Positions 35,510 through 45,375 of a DNA stretch of 64,000 nt are shown here, in pieces. The notes under the pieces are model-generated. The model made no database searches. It had not been told where the DNA came from and saw only the letters and a program-made list of their open reading frames with translations. The translations under genes and the position numbers were made by a program. Source of the stretch: an uncultured Erythrobacter sp. (GTDB taxonomy: Bacteria > Pseudomonadota > Alphaproteobacteria > Sphingomonadales > Sphingomonadaceae); the NCBI GenBank assembly GCA_947501215.1, contig CANMUS010000002.1:248001-312000 (forward strand). Direction: 5' to 3'. Every line of letters starts with the position of its first letter. Position 1 is the first letter of the stretch.

Positions 35510-35941
35510 TCAAGCGTGCGCGATATAATCGCGCATGGCTTCGGCTTCGTGCTGCACTTCGTCGAAGCGCGATTTCACGAGATCGCCGATTGAGATGAAG
35601 CCGCACATGGTTTCGCCATCGACCACGGGCAGGTGGCGAATGCGGCGCTTGGTCATCAGCGCGAGCGCCTGGTCGATCTTGGTCGCGCGATCGACCGTTA
35701 TCGGCGGCGAGGTCATCACGTCACCGACCGGGCGAGCGAGGCAGGCGTCGCCCTCCTCGGCCAGGCGGTAGAGCACATCGCGTTCGGAGAAGATGCCGAC
35801 GACTTTGCCACCCTCCATCACAGGCAAAGCACCGATGCGCTTGGATGCCAGCAATCGCACCGCATCCCTGACCTGGCCGTCGACCGAACAGGAAATTACG
35901 TCCGAGCTTCTGCGATCTGCAATGAGCGATCCGATATCCAT
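35510..35941 (-). CDS. tandem CBS-domain protein
   Basis: 143 residues formed by two CBS motifs: DAVRLLASKRIGALPVMEGG with VVGIFSERDVLYRLAEEG, then KIDQALALMTKRRIRHLPVV with MCGFISIGDLVKSRFDE. Such stand-alone pairs bind adenine nucleotides and sense energy state; the partner is unknown. It lies 31 bases upstream of erpA on the same strand. Confidence 0.9.
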   Translation of the reverse strand: MDIGSLIADRRSSDVISCSVDGQVRDAVRLLASKRIGALPVMEGGKVVGIFSERDVLYRLAEEGDACLARPVGDVMTSPPITVDRATKIDQALALMTKRRIRHLPVVDGETMCGFISIGDLVKSRFDEVQHEAEAMRDYIAHA

Positions 35942-36066
35942 GGCGCTGTCGTCTCCCTATTTGCCGAGGGAGAATGCCATCAAACGGCGCAAATTGCGAA
36001 TCCGCGCGGCACCCCGCCCCAGCAAGGTTATTGCAAGGCGCGGGGCAAGCGGCCAGAGGAGACACG

Positions 36067-36375
36067 ATGGTCAAGAAATCTCGCCTCGACGATCCGCAAA
36101 GCGCCGCCTTCGCCTGGGCGCGGTTCCGGCGGATCATGCGCTTCATGTTCCTGCTGACGCTGGGCGTGGTCGCGATTTCGCTGGCGCTGTTGTGGAAGTT
36201 CGGCAGCGAAGCCGTCTCGATCCATTACTACATTGCCGCGGCGCTGGGGATCGGTTTCACCATGTTGCTGGCGAGCGCGCTGATGGGGCTGGTGTTCCTT
36301 TCATCGGGCACCGGCCACGACGAATCGATCGACGATCCGCTCGCCGACGACCGCGACGATCAGTCCGCCGGATAG
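36067..36375 (+). CDS. small inner-membrane protein of unknown function
   Basis: 102 residues with two membrane segments (about 25-43, [20 protein letters not shown], and about 53-76, [21 protein letters not shown]) flanked by a basic N-terminus and an acidic tail ([11 protein letters not shown]). The start ATG 36067 has a strong AGAGGAG site; the frame is open upstream to 35974. Function unknown. Its 3' end overlaps the convergent ferredoxin-like gene by 16 bases. Confidence 0.8.
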   Translation: MVKKSRLDDPQSAAFAWARFRRIMRFMFLLTLGVVAISLALLWKFGSEAVSIHYYIAAALGIGFTMLLASALMGLVFLSSGTGHDESIDDPLADDRDDQSAG

Positions 36376-36734
36376 AGCCGGAATTCCTCCACCGGCACGC
36401 CGCCGATGAGGTGACGCTGGATGATCGCTTCCAGCACCTCTTCGTTGCAGGAGTGATACCAGACGTTCTCCGGCCAGACGACCGCGATGGGTCCCGCCTC
36501 GCAGACCTGCAGACAATCGGCCTTGGTCCGTTGCACCGTCGCTCCCGGCCCAACGAGCTTTAATTCCTTCAGCCGCTTCTTGAGGTAATTCCAGGCGGCC
36601 TTGCCCTCGTCGCGCTTGCAGCACTTCTGCTTCTCGGACACGGCGCACAGGAAAATCTGCCGCTCTGCCGAGGCACCGCCGATCTTGGTCAGCGCCCTGC
36701 GCGCCTTGTGCAGCTTCTTCTCTTTCCCACTCAT
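36360..36734 (-). CDS. (2Fe-2S) ferredoxin-like domain protein
   Basis: 124 residues with a thioredoxin-like 2Fe-2S ferredoxin pattern: [16 protein letters not shown] near residue 28, then [20 protein letters not shown] near 73, giving the C-x11/12-C and C-x3-C ligand set of shethna-type cytosolic ferredoxins. The start ATG 36734 overlaps the stop of the S9 peptidase upstream by 4 bases. An electron-transfer role is inferred; the partner is unknown. Confidence 0.85.
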   Translation of the reverse strand: MSGKEKKLHKARRALTKIGGASAERQIFLCAVSEKQKCCKRDEGKAAWNYLKKRLKELKLVGPGATVQRTKADCLQVCEAGPIAVVWPENVWYHSCNEEVLEAIIQRHLIGGVPVEEFRLYPAD

Positions 36735-38818
36735 TCTTCGGGCTTCAGCCAGCGATCGAGCCAGGCGAACACGGTATTGTGCCACTGCAGCGAGTTCTTC
36801 GGCTTCAGCACCCAGTGGTTCTCGTCGGGGAAGACGAGTAGCTGGCTGGGAATATGCTTCTCCTGCAGCGCGGTAAAGCTGGCGATCCCTTGCGTGTACG
36901 GCACGCGGAAGTCCTTCATGCCGGTGATGACCAGCATGGGTGTTTGCCACTCATCGACGTGATTGACCGGATTCCATTTCTCGTAGGCTTCGGGGTTTTC
37001 CAGATAGCCACCGCCGAAATCCCAGCGCGGGAACCACAATTCCTCGGTCGTGAAATAGAAGCTGCGCATGTCGAACAGGCCGTCGTGCTGGACGAGGCAG
37101 TCGAAACGGTCGGGCCAGTTGCCGGCGATCCAGTTCATCATGTAGCCGCCGTAGCTTGCGCCCATGGCGCAGGCGCGGCTGCCGTCGATCTGTGTGTCGA
37201 ATTGCAGCGCGGCGGCGAGGCCCTTCTGCAGGTCCTCCAGCGGCTTGCCGCCCCAGTCGCGATTGATCGCATCGGTGAAGGCCTGGCCGTATCCGGTGGA
37301 TCCGTGGAAATCGACCGAGATGACGGCATAGCCTTGGCTCGCGACGACACGCGGGTTCCAGCGGCTCGACCAGCCATCGTTGAACGAACCCTGCGGGCCG
37401 CCATGGACGTAAAGGATTGCCGGGAGCTGCCCGGATACGCCGTCCGGCTTGGTGATCTGGCCCCAGACGGTGTCGCCCCCCGCACCGGTAAAGCTGAACC
37501 GCTCGACCGAGACGGGTGTCAGATGGCCCATCAGGCTCATCGCGATATCCGTCAGCGGCGCGGCCTGATCCCAATTGCGGGCGAGGTACATTTCCGCAGG
37601 CGCGCCGATCGAATCGCGGGTGAAGACCAGCCCGCCGCCATCGAGCGGCACCACATTGCCGATATGCGCCTCGTTCCCCGCCATCAGGTCGAGCCGTACG
37701 ACCTCTCTGGTGCGCGGATCGATGCGGAAGGCCGGCGTATCGAGCACATCCTGCGCCGTGGCGACGATCCAGCGGGAATCGGGCGTCCAGGCGAGCGAGC
37801 CGAAGCTGCGGTCGAAGTCCTTCGTCAACGGCGTGACGACACCGGTGCGCAGGTCGCGGAGCATGACTACCTGCCGGTCTGCCTCGTAGGTCGGCCGTTC
37901 CATGGCGACATAGGCGAGATACTGGCCGTCGGGCGACGGGGTCGGCAGCGCGTCGAGAGCCTCGTTGGCGTCGGTCAGATTGGTCGGTGCGTTGCCGGAG
38001 AAATCGGAGAACCAGATGTCGAGATTGGTCGAGTATGGCTCGGTCTGCCCGCTCTCGCGCGCGGTGAAATAAAGGCCCTGTCCATTGGGTGCGAAGGCGA
38101 CATCCTCACTCCCGCCGAAGGGCGCGGTGGGCGTATCGCCGCTGGGTCCGCCTGCTCCGATAGCGCCATCCACCGGACTTGCTGCGCCGGCCTGCCTGCC
38201 GCCTTCCAGCGGCACCACAAATACGCGGCTATAGGTGCCGGGCGTTTCCCAGCTGTCCCAATGTCGGATGAAGCCGCCGTCGCCTTCGAACAGTAGCCCG
38301 GTGCCGGGTCCCGGCTCGTAAGTCTTCGCGCTGTCATCGCAGGAAAGGTCGGTGCAGCTGCGTGCAACATCGGTCCAGATCGCCAACTGCGATCCGTCGC
38401 GCGCTACCTGAAAGCCGTTCACGGCGCGGGGCAGGTCGGTGACCTGCGACGTCTCGGAAACACTGCCGTCGAGGCCGATCCGGGTGCGCCAGACCTGATC
38501 GTCATGCAGGTAATAGAGCCAGCCGTCGCCGCCGAACCTTGCGTCGCCACCCGTGAGATCTAGCGCAACCGGCGCGGCATCCATGTCGGCGAGCGAACGC
38601 ATGTAGAGCGTGCTGCTCCGCTCATAGGTTTCGGGATCGGTCGTCGTCACCGAATAGACCGCCATGCGTCCCGACGGATCGACGCTCGGCGCACCGAGGC
38701 GTGGCATGGTGACGAGGTCCTGAGCGCTCATCGGCGCGCGGTCCTGCGCGACGAGGGGTGAAGCGAGAAGCGCAATGGCGCTGGCGAGCGGGAAAGCGAC
38801 CCGGTTGCGTGCAGTCAT
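36731..38818 (-). CDS. S9-family serine peptidase (prolyl oligopeptidase-like)
   Basis: 695 residues. Signal peptide (about 1-24, [17 protein letters not shown]), then a WD/PD40-like beta-propeller (about 40-420) and a C-terminal alpha/beta-hydrolase domain. The nucleophile is in [15 protein letters not shown] (near 540), the Asp in [15 protein letters not shown] (near 625) and the His in [13 protein letters not shown] (near 665). An exported acylaminoacyl- or dipeptidyl-peptidase; specificity unknown. Coupled by a 4-base overlap to the ferredoxin-like gene downstream. Confidence 0.92.
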   Translation of the reverse strand: MTARNRVAFPLASAIALLASPLVAQDRAPMSAQDLVTMPRLGAPSVDPSGRMAVYSVTTTDPETYERSSTLYMRSLADMDAAPVALDLTGGDARFGGDGWLYYLHDDQVWRTRIGLDGSVSETSQVTDLPRAVNGFQVARDGSQLAIWTDVARSCTDLSCDDSAKTYEPGPGTGLLFEGDGGFIRHWDSWETPGTYSRVFVVPLEGGRQAGAASPVDGAIGAGGPSGDTPTAPFGGSEDVAFAPNGQGLYFTARESGQTEPYSTNLDIWFSDFSGNAPTNLTDANEALDALPTPSPDGQYLAYVAMERPTYEADRQVVMLRDLRTGVVTPLTKDFDRSFGSLAWTPDSRWIVATAQDVLDTPAFRIDPRTREVVRLDLMAGNEAHIGNVVPLDGGGLVFTRDSIGAPAEMYLARNWDQAAPLTDIAMSLMGHLTPVSVERFSFTGAGGDTVWGQITKPDGVSGQLPAILYVHGGPQGSFNDGWSSRWNPRVVASQGYAVISVDFHGSTGYGQAFTDAINRDWGGKPLEDLQKGLAAALQFDTQIDGSRACAMGASYGGYMMNWIAGNWPDRFDCLVQHDGLFDMRSFYFTTEELWFPRWDFGGGYLENPEAYEKWNPVNHVDEWQTPMLVITGMKDFRVPYTQGIASFTALQEKHIPSQLLVFPDENHWVLKPKNSLQWHNTVFAWLDRWLKPEE

Positions 38819-38877
38819 GGGCGCAGGGCTTATCTGCGCCGCGCGGCAAAGTTAAGCGTTTAGATTGCGCTCCGCGA

Positions 38878-39339
38878 TCAGGAGCGTTTGCCGGCGATCC
38901 GCGCGATCTCCGCCTTGACCATATCCTCGACCATGCCGGGCAGGTTGGCATCGAGCCATTCGCGCAGCATCGGGCGGAGCATCTCGCGCACCAGGCCCTC
39001 CAGCGAAGTCTCCCCCGAGCGGACGATCTGCGGCTGCTTGCTCGGTTGCGACAGCATGGCGAGCGCGGCGAAATTTTCCTGCATCGCCTTGCGCGTATCG
39101 CCGCGGGTCAGCGCATCCTCTTCCTCGTCGTCGGGTTCGTCGCCCGCATCTTCGACGGCATAATCGGCATCGAGTTCGAGGACTTCTTCGGCCTCTTCCT
39201 CATCCGCCGGTTCGTGAGTGGCCACGGGCGCAGACTTGCGGCGGCGATCCGCGATGATCGCATCGCGATTATCTCGCGCAATCACTTTCTTGATCGAGTC
39301 GAGGATTTCTTCGACCGAAGGTTCGCCAGCCTGATTCAT
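38878..39339 (-). CDS. popZ: PopZ-like polar organizing protein (DUF2497)
   Basis: 153 residues with the PopZ layout: an N-terminal helix GEPSVEEILDSIKKVIARDN (about 5-24), a long acidic Glu/Asp-rich disordered middle (about 40-85) and C-terminal helices SLEGLVREMLRPMLREWLDA and LPGMVEDMVKAEIARIAGK. In Caulobacter PopZ forms a polar condensate that tethers the ParB-parS complex. The middle is acidic but has few prolines, and no function is proven in this lineage. A GTG at 39351 would add four residues; ATG 39339 is preferred. Gene order pcm-tolC-popZ is common in alphaproteobacteria. Confidence 0.8.
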   Translation of the reverse strand: MNQAGEPSVEEILDSIKKVIARDNRDAIIADRRRKSAPVATHEPADEEEAEEVLELDADYAVEDAGDEPDDEEEDALTRGDTRKAMQENFAALAMLSQPSKQPQIVRSGETSLEGLVREMLRPMLREWLDANLPGMVEDMVKAEIARIAGKRS

Positions 39340-39396
39340 AATTGATTGCACCCCTGCTTCACGAATCGACGCTTTTGCAGCGTTCGGACGGTGTGC

Positions 39397-40875
39397 TTAA
39401 TCGATTCTATCCGCGAAATCATCTTCTTCGGCGATGTCGGCGTTCGCCGCCGGCAGATCGATGGTGCGAGTCGCCTCGGCAACGGGCTCGGGATCGCGGT
39501 CCCAGTCCCAGATCTTGCCGCGCACGCGCTGGTAGTTGAGCTCGGGATCGTAGAGCACGCCCGCATCGCCAAGATTGAGGTCGCGCGCTTCGGCCCGACC
39601 CATGGCCGCCAGCAGGGTGAAGCCTGCGACATAGGCGTTACGCCGCGCGGTCACGAGCTGGACCTGCGAATTCAGCAGCTCCTGCTCCGCATTCAGCACG
39701 TCGAGGATGGTGCGATTGCCGATCGAGTTTTCCGCCCGCACACCTTCGAGGCTGAGCGCCGCCGCATCGACGGCGACCTGGCTGCTCTCGATCACGGCAA
39801 GCGAGGCTTGCCAGCTCGACCAGGCTGCGCGGACCTGCGCGATCACGTCACGCTCCGCAGCAATGACCTGCTCCAGCGCGGCCGTCTCGCGTGCCTGTGC
39901 CTGACGTTGTCGCGCGGCGGGGAGGCCGCCCTGGAAAATCGGAAGCCGCAACTGGACACCGACATTGGCCGTCGTTTCCGCTTGCGAAATGCCTGCCTGT
40001 CCGCCGGCCAGCGTGCCGAAGTAATTGTTGTACCCGCCATTGGCGAAAACGCCGACATTGGGGAGGCGGCCCGATCCGGCGACTTCGGTGTCGAAGCCGG
40101 CAGCCTGCGCCCGCTCCTTGGCGGCAATCAGGTCCGGATTGTCTTCGAGCGCGACAGCCACGGCGGTTTGGACGTTTTCCGGCAGGCCGGGCAGGGCCGG
40201 TGGCGGCTGGAGATTATCGGGCGTTTCGCCGACCAGCTGGATATAAGTCTCGCGCGCTGAAATCAGATTTGCCTGTGCATTGCGGAAGTCACCGCGGGCG
40301 AGCGCCAGTCGCGCCTCCGATTGCGCCACGTCGGTCCTTGTCAGGTCGCCGATTTCGAAGCGGTCGCTGGTCGCCTGTGCATTGACTTGTAGGACGTCGA
40401 TCTGGTTGGCGCGCAGCGATGTTACCGCCTGGCCGAGAAGCACGTCCATATAGGCCGCGACGACCTGGCTGAAGAGCGCGCTTTCGGTGCCGCGGAGATC
40501 CGCTTGTCCAGCTTCTACCCGCTGTTCCGCGGCAGCGATGGAATTCTTGATCGCGCCGCCGGAATAGATCGGGACGTTGAGCTGCGGACCGATTTGCAGC
40601 ACGCGGTCGGGCGAGGTGAAGCTGTTGGTCGAGGTCTTGACGAACTCCGTATAGGTCGCGGTCGCATCGGCGCTCGGCAGGCCCTGCGCGCGGTTGATCG
40701 GGACATTCTCGTCGGTCGCCCGCTGATTGGCCTGTGCAGCGAGCAGGACAGGATTGTAGAGGTAGGCCTGGGTCAGCGCTTCCTGCAGAGTGTCGGCCGC
40801 AGCGGGTTGGGCAAGCGCGACGCTTGCCAGGGCGCTACCCGCCAGCAGGCGCTTGATGGGGGGCATCGACGCCAT
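39397..40875 (-). CDS. tolC: TolC-family outer-membrane efflux protein
   Basis: 492 residues. Signal peptide (about 1-27), then two TolC (OEP) repeats with long coiled helices; repeat starts DTLQEALTQAYLYNPVLLAA and TAVAVALEDNPDLIAAKERA are visible. The last 30 residues are acidic and extend past the domain. It forms the outer-membrane duct of type I secretion or RND efflux. The start overlaps the pcm stop by one base. popZ lies 57 bases downstream. Confidence 0.93.
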   Translation of the reverse strand: MASMPPIKRLLAGSALASVALAQPAAADTLQEALTQAYLYNPVLLAAQANQRATDENVPINRAQGLPSADATATYTEFVKTSTNSFTSPDRVLQIGPQLNVPIYSGGAIKNSIAAAEQRVEAGQADLRGTESALFSQVVAAYMDVLLGQAVTSLRANQIDVLQVNAQATSDRFEIGDLTRTDVAQSEARLALARGDFRNAQANLISARETYIQLVGETPDNLQPPPALPGLPENVQTAVAVALEDNPDLIAAKERAQAAGFDTEVAGSGRLPNVGVFANGGYNNYFGTLAGGQAGISQAETTANVGVQLRLPIFQGGLPAARQRQAQARETAALEQVIAAERDVIAQVRAAWSSWQASLAVIESSQVAVDAAALSLEGVRAENSIGNRTILDVLNAEQELLNSQVQLVTARRNAYVAGFTLLAAMGRAEARDLNLGDAGVLYDPELNYQRVRGKIWDWDRDPEPVAEATRTIDLPAANADIAEEDDFADRID

Positions 40876-41474
40876 CAGAAACTCCAGCTGGTCGGCCGAT
40901 CGAACTGCGCAAGCCGCGGAACGCCGAGCTCTGCCAGCGGCAATAGGGCGAGCGCATCGGCGGTCTTGCGACCCGTCGCGAGCCGCGTGACATTGCGCTC
41001 TACCAGGCCGGTGACGATCCGGCCGCCGTCGGCAACCAGCTTGGCGAGACCCGCCGGGACATGCTCGATCGCGCCGTCGATAAGGACCAGCGAAAAGGCA
41101 CCCTTCTTTCGGCCCCCGGCAGCGTCCTCCGGGGTCATCACCCGCACCGATTTGACCATCGGCTCGACAAGCGCGGGCAGATATCCGCTACCGCCGTCGA
41201 CTACGAGCACTTCGTCGCTTGCGAGTGGCTGGGCTTCGGACAGCATCATGCCGTGGAACAGCGGCTGCGGCAGAACCTTGCCATCGCCCAGACGCACGGC
41301 GCGATCGCTATACGCGACGCTGCGCATCGATTCGGGCACGAATTCCTCGCGTGCAACCGTGCCCATGCGTTCGATCACGAAGGGTTCGTTCACGCCGCTG
41401 GTGCGCAGCTGGCTGTCGAGCATGGCCTTGCGGGCGGCGGCGAAATCGGTCTTGGGGGCGAGGGTAGTGGTCAT
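40875..41474 (-). CDS. pcm: protein-L-isoaspartate O-methyltransferase-like protein
   Basis: 199 residues of the PCMT class I methyltransferase family. The N-terminal MLDSQLRTSGVNEPFVIERM is the PCMT helix, REEFVPESMRSVAYSDRAVRL the conserved catalytic-loop region, and LVVDGGSGYLPALV the SAM loop. It is short and lacks the strict GTGSGY loop, so catalytic activity is likely but unproven. ATG 41474 gives the family N-terminus; the open frame extends to 41639. Co-transcribed with tolC. Confidence 0.85.
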   Translation of the reverse strand: MTTTLAPKTDFAAARKAMLDSQLRTSGVNEPFVIERMGTVAREEFVPESMRSVAYSDRAVRLGDGKVLPQPLFHGMMLSEAQPLASDEVLVVDGGSGYLPALVEPMVKSVRVMTPEDAAGGRKKGAFSLVLIDGAIEHVPAGLAKLVADGGRIVTGLVERNVTRLATGRKTADALALLPLAELGVPRLAQFDRPTSWSF

Positions 41475-41619
41475 GGTGGGTCGCTGTATTGCTCTAATAA
41501 CACGCTGGGTCAAGCCGGCTTGCTGTAGGCGCAAGAGCTTTTGTGTCCAAGCGCTTTGACCGATGGCGGCAAACACGCCTATCGGGGAGCGCAATTCTGC
41601 AACATGGGATTTTCCGGCG

Positions 41620-43146
41620 ATGAGCGACATGACCGTCATCAGCGAAGACGACCTGATCGAAAGCGTGGCCGACGCGCTCCAGTATATTTCATACTACCAC
41701 CCGATGGATTACATCCGCGCGCTGGGCGACGCCTATGAGGCCGAGAAGGGCCCGGCGGCGAAGGATGCGATCGCGCAAATCCTCACCAACAGCCGGATGT
41801 GCGCCGAAGGGCACCGGCCGATCTGCCAGGACACCGGCATCGTCAATGTGTTCGTGCGCTGGGGCATGAACTGCCGCCTCGACAGCGAACGATCGCTGCA
41901 GGAGGTCGTCGATGAAGGTGTACGCCGCGCCTATAACCATCCCGACAACAAGCTCCGTGCCTCGATCCTCGCCGATCCGGCCTTCACCCGTCGCAACACG
42001 CGTGACAATACGCCATCCGTACTATCGGTGGAGATGGTGCCGGGTAGCACGGTGGGCGTGGACGTTGCAGCCAAGGGCGGCGGCAGCGAGAACAAGTCCA
42101 AGTTCAAGATGATGAACCCGTCCGACAATATCGTCGAATGGGTCCTCGAACAGATCCCTTCGATGGGCGCGGGTTGGTGCCCCCCGGGCATGCTCGGCAT
42201 CGGCATCGGCGGCACGGCGGAGCATTGCATGCGGCTCGCCAAGCTCAGCCTGATGGAGCCGATCGACATGGGCCAGCTGAAGCAGCGCGGGCCGCAGAAC
42301 GATATCGAGCAACTGCGGATCGACATATTCGATGCGGTGAATGCGATGGGGGTCGGCGCGCAGGGACTGGGCGGCCTCTCGACCGTGCTGGATGTGAAGA
42401 TCCTCGATGCGCCCTGTCACGCGGCAGGCAAGCCGGTGGGGATGATCCCCAATTGCGCGGCCACACGCCACGCCCATTTCACGCTCGACGGCAGCGGTCC
42501 GGCCTATCTCGAACCGCCCAAGCTGGACGACTATCCGCAGGTCACCTGGAAACCGGACAGCGCGGCCAAGCGGGTCGACCTCGATGCGCTGACGCCCGAA
42601 GAAGTCGCGAGCTGGAAGCATGGCGACCGCTTATTGCTGACGGGCAAGATGCTGACCGGGCGCGACGCAGCGCATAAGCGCATCCACGACATGCTGGAGG
42701 CTGGCGAGGAACTGCCGGTCGATTTCAAGGGCCGCGCAATCTATTACGTCGGCCCGGTGGACCCGGTGATGGGCGAAGTCGTCGGGCCCGCCGGTCCGAC
42801 CACCGCCACTCGCATGGACAAGTTCACGGAAATGATGCTCGATCTCGGCCTGCTGGCGATGATCGGCAAGGCCGAGCGGGGGCACAATGCCGTCGAGATC
42901 ATCAGCAACTTCAAGGTCGCCTACCTCATGGCGACCGGCGGCGCTGCCTATCTCGTCAGCCGCGCGATCAAGGGCGCGCAGGTCGTGGCCTTCGAGGATC
43001 TCGGGATGGAAGCGATCTACGAGTTCGAGGTCGAGGACATGCCGGTGACGGTCGCCGTCGACGCCAAAGGAAACAACGTCCACACGCTTGCGCCTGCCGA
43101 GTGGCGCCGCCGGATCGCCGAAGGTGATCTGGAGCCCGCCGAATAG
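41620..43146 (+). CDS. fumA: class I (iron-sulfur) fumarate hydratase
   Basis: 508 residues covering both halves of class I fumarase: an N-terminal 4Fe-4S domain with CAEGHRPICQDTGIVNVFV near residue 65 and further Cys in AKLSLMEP/PNCAATRHAHF contexts, then a C-terminal swivel domain from about 325 (DRLLLTGKMLTGRDAAHKRI, AIYYVGPVDPVMGEVVGPAG). It interconverts fumarate and malate in the TCA cycle and is oxygen-sensitive in known examples. An upstream in-frame ATG at 41563 would add 19 residues; I chose 41620 because MSDMTVISEDDL looks like the family start, though the ribosome site is weak. Confidence 0.92.
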   Translation: MSDMTVISEDDLIESVADALQYISYYHPMDYIRALGDAYEAEKGPAAKDAIAQILTNSRMCAEGHRPICQDTGIVNVFVRWGMNCRLDSERSLQEVVDEGVRRAYNHPDNKLRASILADPAFTRRNTRDNTPSVLSVEMVPGSTVGVDVAAKGGGSENKSKFKMMNPSDNIVEWVLEQIPSMGAGWCPPGMLGIGIGGTAEHCMRLAKLSLMEPIDMGQLKQRGPQNDIEQLRIDIFDAVNAMGVGAQGLGGLSTVLDVKILDAPCHAAGKPVGMIPNCAATRHAHFTLDGSGPAYLEPPKLDDYPQVTWKPDSAAKRVDLDALTPEEVASWKHGDRLLLTGKMLTGRDAAHKRIHDMLEAGEELPVDFKGRAIYYVGPVDPVMGEVVGPAGPTTATRMDKFTEMMLDLGLLAMIGKAERGHNAVEIISNFKVAYLMATGGAAYLVSRAIKGAQVVAFEDLGMEAIYEFEVEDMPVTVAVDAKGNNVHTLAPAEWRRRIAEGDLEPAE

Positions 43147-43245
43147 CATTCCGCTCGACCAACGTGTGAACGCTCTCGACCGCCGGACTGGCTTTCCGCG
43201 GTTCGAACGGCCACATCGGGGCATGATTTTGATGCTGAACGCCTG

Positions 43246-44454
43246 ATGAATTCTACGACGCCGCACTTGCCGGCCCGAACGGTGCTGGGATCGATCCTGG
43301 CCGTCTGGGGAATCTACTTTCTTCTCGTTACCGTTCGGGGTGAGCTTTCCGGATTCGGCTTCGAATGGGAAGTGCTGTGGCGGCGTGCCCTGGTCTGCGC
43401 GATCGGCATGGCCGTGACAATCGTGATGTGGCTTATATTGCGCCTGTTCGATCGGAGGGCGCTGGCCGCCAAGGTGGCCGTAGCCGCGATCATCGCCTTT
43501 CCCGCGGCCATCGCGATTGCCCAGGCCAATCAGTGGGTTTTTGCGAACATTCAGGAAAAAATCGAGAAGCGCATCGGCGAAGAGCGCGGGATAGCAATCC
43601 GTCGCGACGAGTCCGGCAATCTCCTGGTGGACCTGCCGCGGCCGCAGATCGCCGGCGATGTTGAGGAGGCTGCAGAGGACCTCGCGCCCCCGGAAAGCGT
43701 CGTCATCGCCCCGGCACCGACGACAATGGACAAATGGCGCATGACCTTCGACATCGCGCTGGGTCGCTATTTCCTGCTGCTGGCTTGGGCGGCGCTCTAC
43801 ATCGCCACGCAGGCGCGTGCGCAGGCGCTTGCGGCAGAGCGCGAGGGCGAGAGGTTCCGGAGTGCAGCCAAGGCGGCAGAGCTGCGCTCGCTGCGCTATC
43901 AGGTAAATCCGCACTTCCTCTTCAATACGCTGAATTCGCTGTCAGCGCTGGTAATGACCGGCAAGTCGGATCGGGCGGAGGAGATGATCCAGACGATCTC
44001 GCGCTTCTACCGCCACAGTCTGGCCGACGAATCGACCGGCGACGTGACGCTGGCCGACGAAGTGGACCTGCAAGAGCACTATCTCGAGATCGAGGCGGTG
44101 CGTTTCCCGGAGCGTTTACGCGTCCACGTCGACATCCCGCGCGAGCTGGAGCATTACCGGGTGCCGGGCATGATCCTGCAGCCACTGGTCGAGAATTCGG
44201 TCAAATACGGCGTGTCGGCCAGCGCGCGACCGGTTACCGTATCGATCGTCGCGCGCGAGGAGTATGGTCGCCTGGTCATTACCGTCGCCGATGACGGGCC
44301 GGGTGTTCCCGCAGGTCACAGCGGCGGTTTCGGTATCGGCCTTGCCAATGTCCGCGACCGGCTGGAGGCACGGTTCGGCGCGGAGGCGACGGTCACGTCC
44401 GGCCCGGGATTGCAGGGCTATGAAACCGAACTCAGGCTACCCGTGGTGAAATGA
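43246..44454 (+). CDS. LytS-type membrane sensor histidine kinase
   Basis: 402 residues. Four membrane segments (about 10-28, 46-64, 70-88 and, after an extracytoplasmic loop, about 174-192) precede a His_kinase (LytS/YehU) domain with RYQVNPHFLFNTLNSLSALV, whose His is the phospho-site near residue 223. A HATPase follows with VENSVKYGVSA and TVADDGPGVPAGHSGGFGIG. The stop overlaps the LytTR regulator by 4 bases, so they form a two-component pair. Signal unknown. Confidence 0.92.
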   Translation: MNSTTPHLPARTVLGSILAVWGIYFLLVTVRGELSGFGFEWEVLWRRALVCAIGMAVTIVMWLILRLFDRRALAAKVAVAAIIAFPAAIAIAQANQWVFANIQEKIEKRIGEERGIAIRRDESGNLLVDLPRPQIAGDVEEAAEDLAPPESVVIAPAPTTMDKWRMTFDIALGRYFLLLAWAALYIATQARAQALAAEREGERFRSAAKAAELRSLRYQVNPHFLFNTLNSLSALVMTGKSDRAEEMIQTISRFYRHSLADESTGDVTLADEVDLQEHYLEIEAVRFPERLRVHVDIPRELEHYRVPGMILQPLVENSVKYGVSASARPVTVSIVAREEYGRLVITVADDGPGVPAGHSGGFGIGLANVRDRLEARFGAEATVTSGPGLQGYETELRLPVVK

Positions 44455-45206
44455 GCATGGCTGAAGAAACATCGGATAAACTGCGCACCCTGATCGTCGA
44501 TGATGAGCCGCTGGCAGTCGAGCGGATGCAGGTCATCTGCGCCCGGATGGAGGACCTCGCCGTCGTCGGTACGGCAAGCGACGGGGCGCAGGCGTTGCGG
44601 CTGATCGAAGCGTTGAAGCCCGATCTCGTGTTGCTCGACATGACCATGCCGGAGGTCGACGGCCTTTCGGTTGCCAAAGCGCTCGCCAAAGAGGAGCAGC
44701 GGCCCGCCGTGGTATTCGTTACCGCGCATGACAATTACGCGGTCGAGGCATTCGATCTGGACGCGGTGGATTATGTGCTCAAGCCGGTGAAGCCGGATCG
44801 TCTCGAGCGCGCGATCAAGCGCGCGATGGCCCGGCGCGGAGATGGCGAGCGCGAAGAGAGCCAATGGCTCGAAGAGCTATGGATCCCCCACCGGTCCGAG
44901 CTAATCCGCATCGCCACCAGTGAAGTCGGTCGCATCGATGCCGAGCGCGACTATGTGCGGCTCTATGTCGGCGAAGGCGACGAGGCGCGCACTTACCTGC
45001 TGCTGCAGACGATCGCCGGCCTGGAAAAGCGCCTCGATCCGGCAAAGTTCATCCGCATCCACCGCTCCACTATCCTGCGTAAGGATCGCATCCAGGGCCT
45101 CCGCCATGATGGCCTGGGAGTCTGGTCGGTGGAACTGGAAGATGACGAGGCTCTCCGGATCGGCCGGACCTATCTGCCGAAGGTTAAGGCGATGGCCGGT
45201 CGCTGA
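44451..45206 (+). CDS. LytTR-family response regulator
   Basis: 251 residues. The receiver domain (about 9-125) has TLIVDDEPLAVERM, the phospho-acceptor Asp in LVLLDMTMPEVDGLS and YVLKPVKPDR with the conserved Lys. The C-terminal LytTR DNA-binding domain (about 145-248) has DAERDYVRLYVGEGDEARTY and FIRIHRSTILRKDRIQGL. Partner of the LytS-type kinase it overlaps. A hairpin at 45259 probably ends the transcript. Confidence 0.93.
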   Translation: MSMAEETSDKLRTLIVDDEPLAVERMQVICARMEDLAVVGTASDGAQALRLIEALKPDLVLLDMTMPEVDGLSVAKALAKEEQRPAVVFVTAHDNYAVEAFDLDAVDYVLKPVKPDRLERAIKRAMARRGDGEREESQWLEELWIPHRSELIRIATSEVGRIDAERDYVRLYVGEGDEARTYLLLQTIAGLEKRLDPAKFIRIHRSTILRKDRIQGLRHDGLGVWSVELEDDEALRIGRTYLPKVKAMAGR

Positions 45207-45258
45207 CTGCATGCATTGGGCTCGCTTGCGACCATCGCGCTAGCCCCAAAACAAAGGC

Positions 45259-45292
45259 GGCCCCGACCGGGAGACTGCGTCCGGTCGAGGCC
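45259..45292 (+). terminator. hairpin terminator after LytTR regulator
   Basis: GGCCCCGACCGG and CCGGTCGAGGCC form a 12-base stem with one mismatch and a 10-base loop, 52 bases after the LytTR stop and before convergent urcA. The following bases (TAGTTTGGGTTT) are only moderately T-rich. Confidence 0.65.
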
Positions 45293-45375
45293 TAGTTTGG
45301 GTTTGGCTGGGGGTTTCTCAGCCACCCGTCTCGCGCTGCTCTGAGGCAGCTACAACTGTTTATTTCGTGCTGGCG

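Noticed and set aside
43147..43245. Possible terminator between fumarase and the LytS-type kinase
   Set aside because: No stem of useful length found in the 99-base gap.
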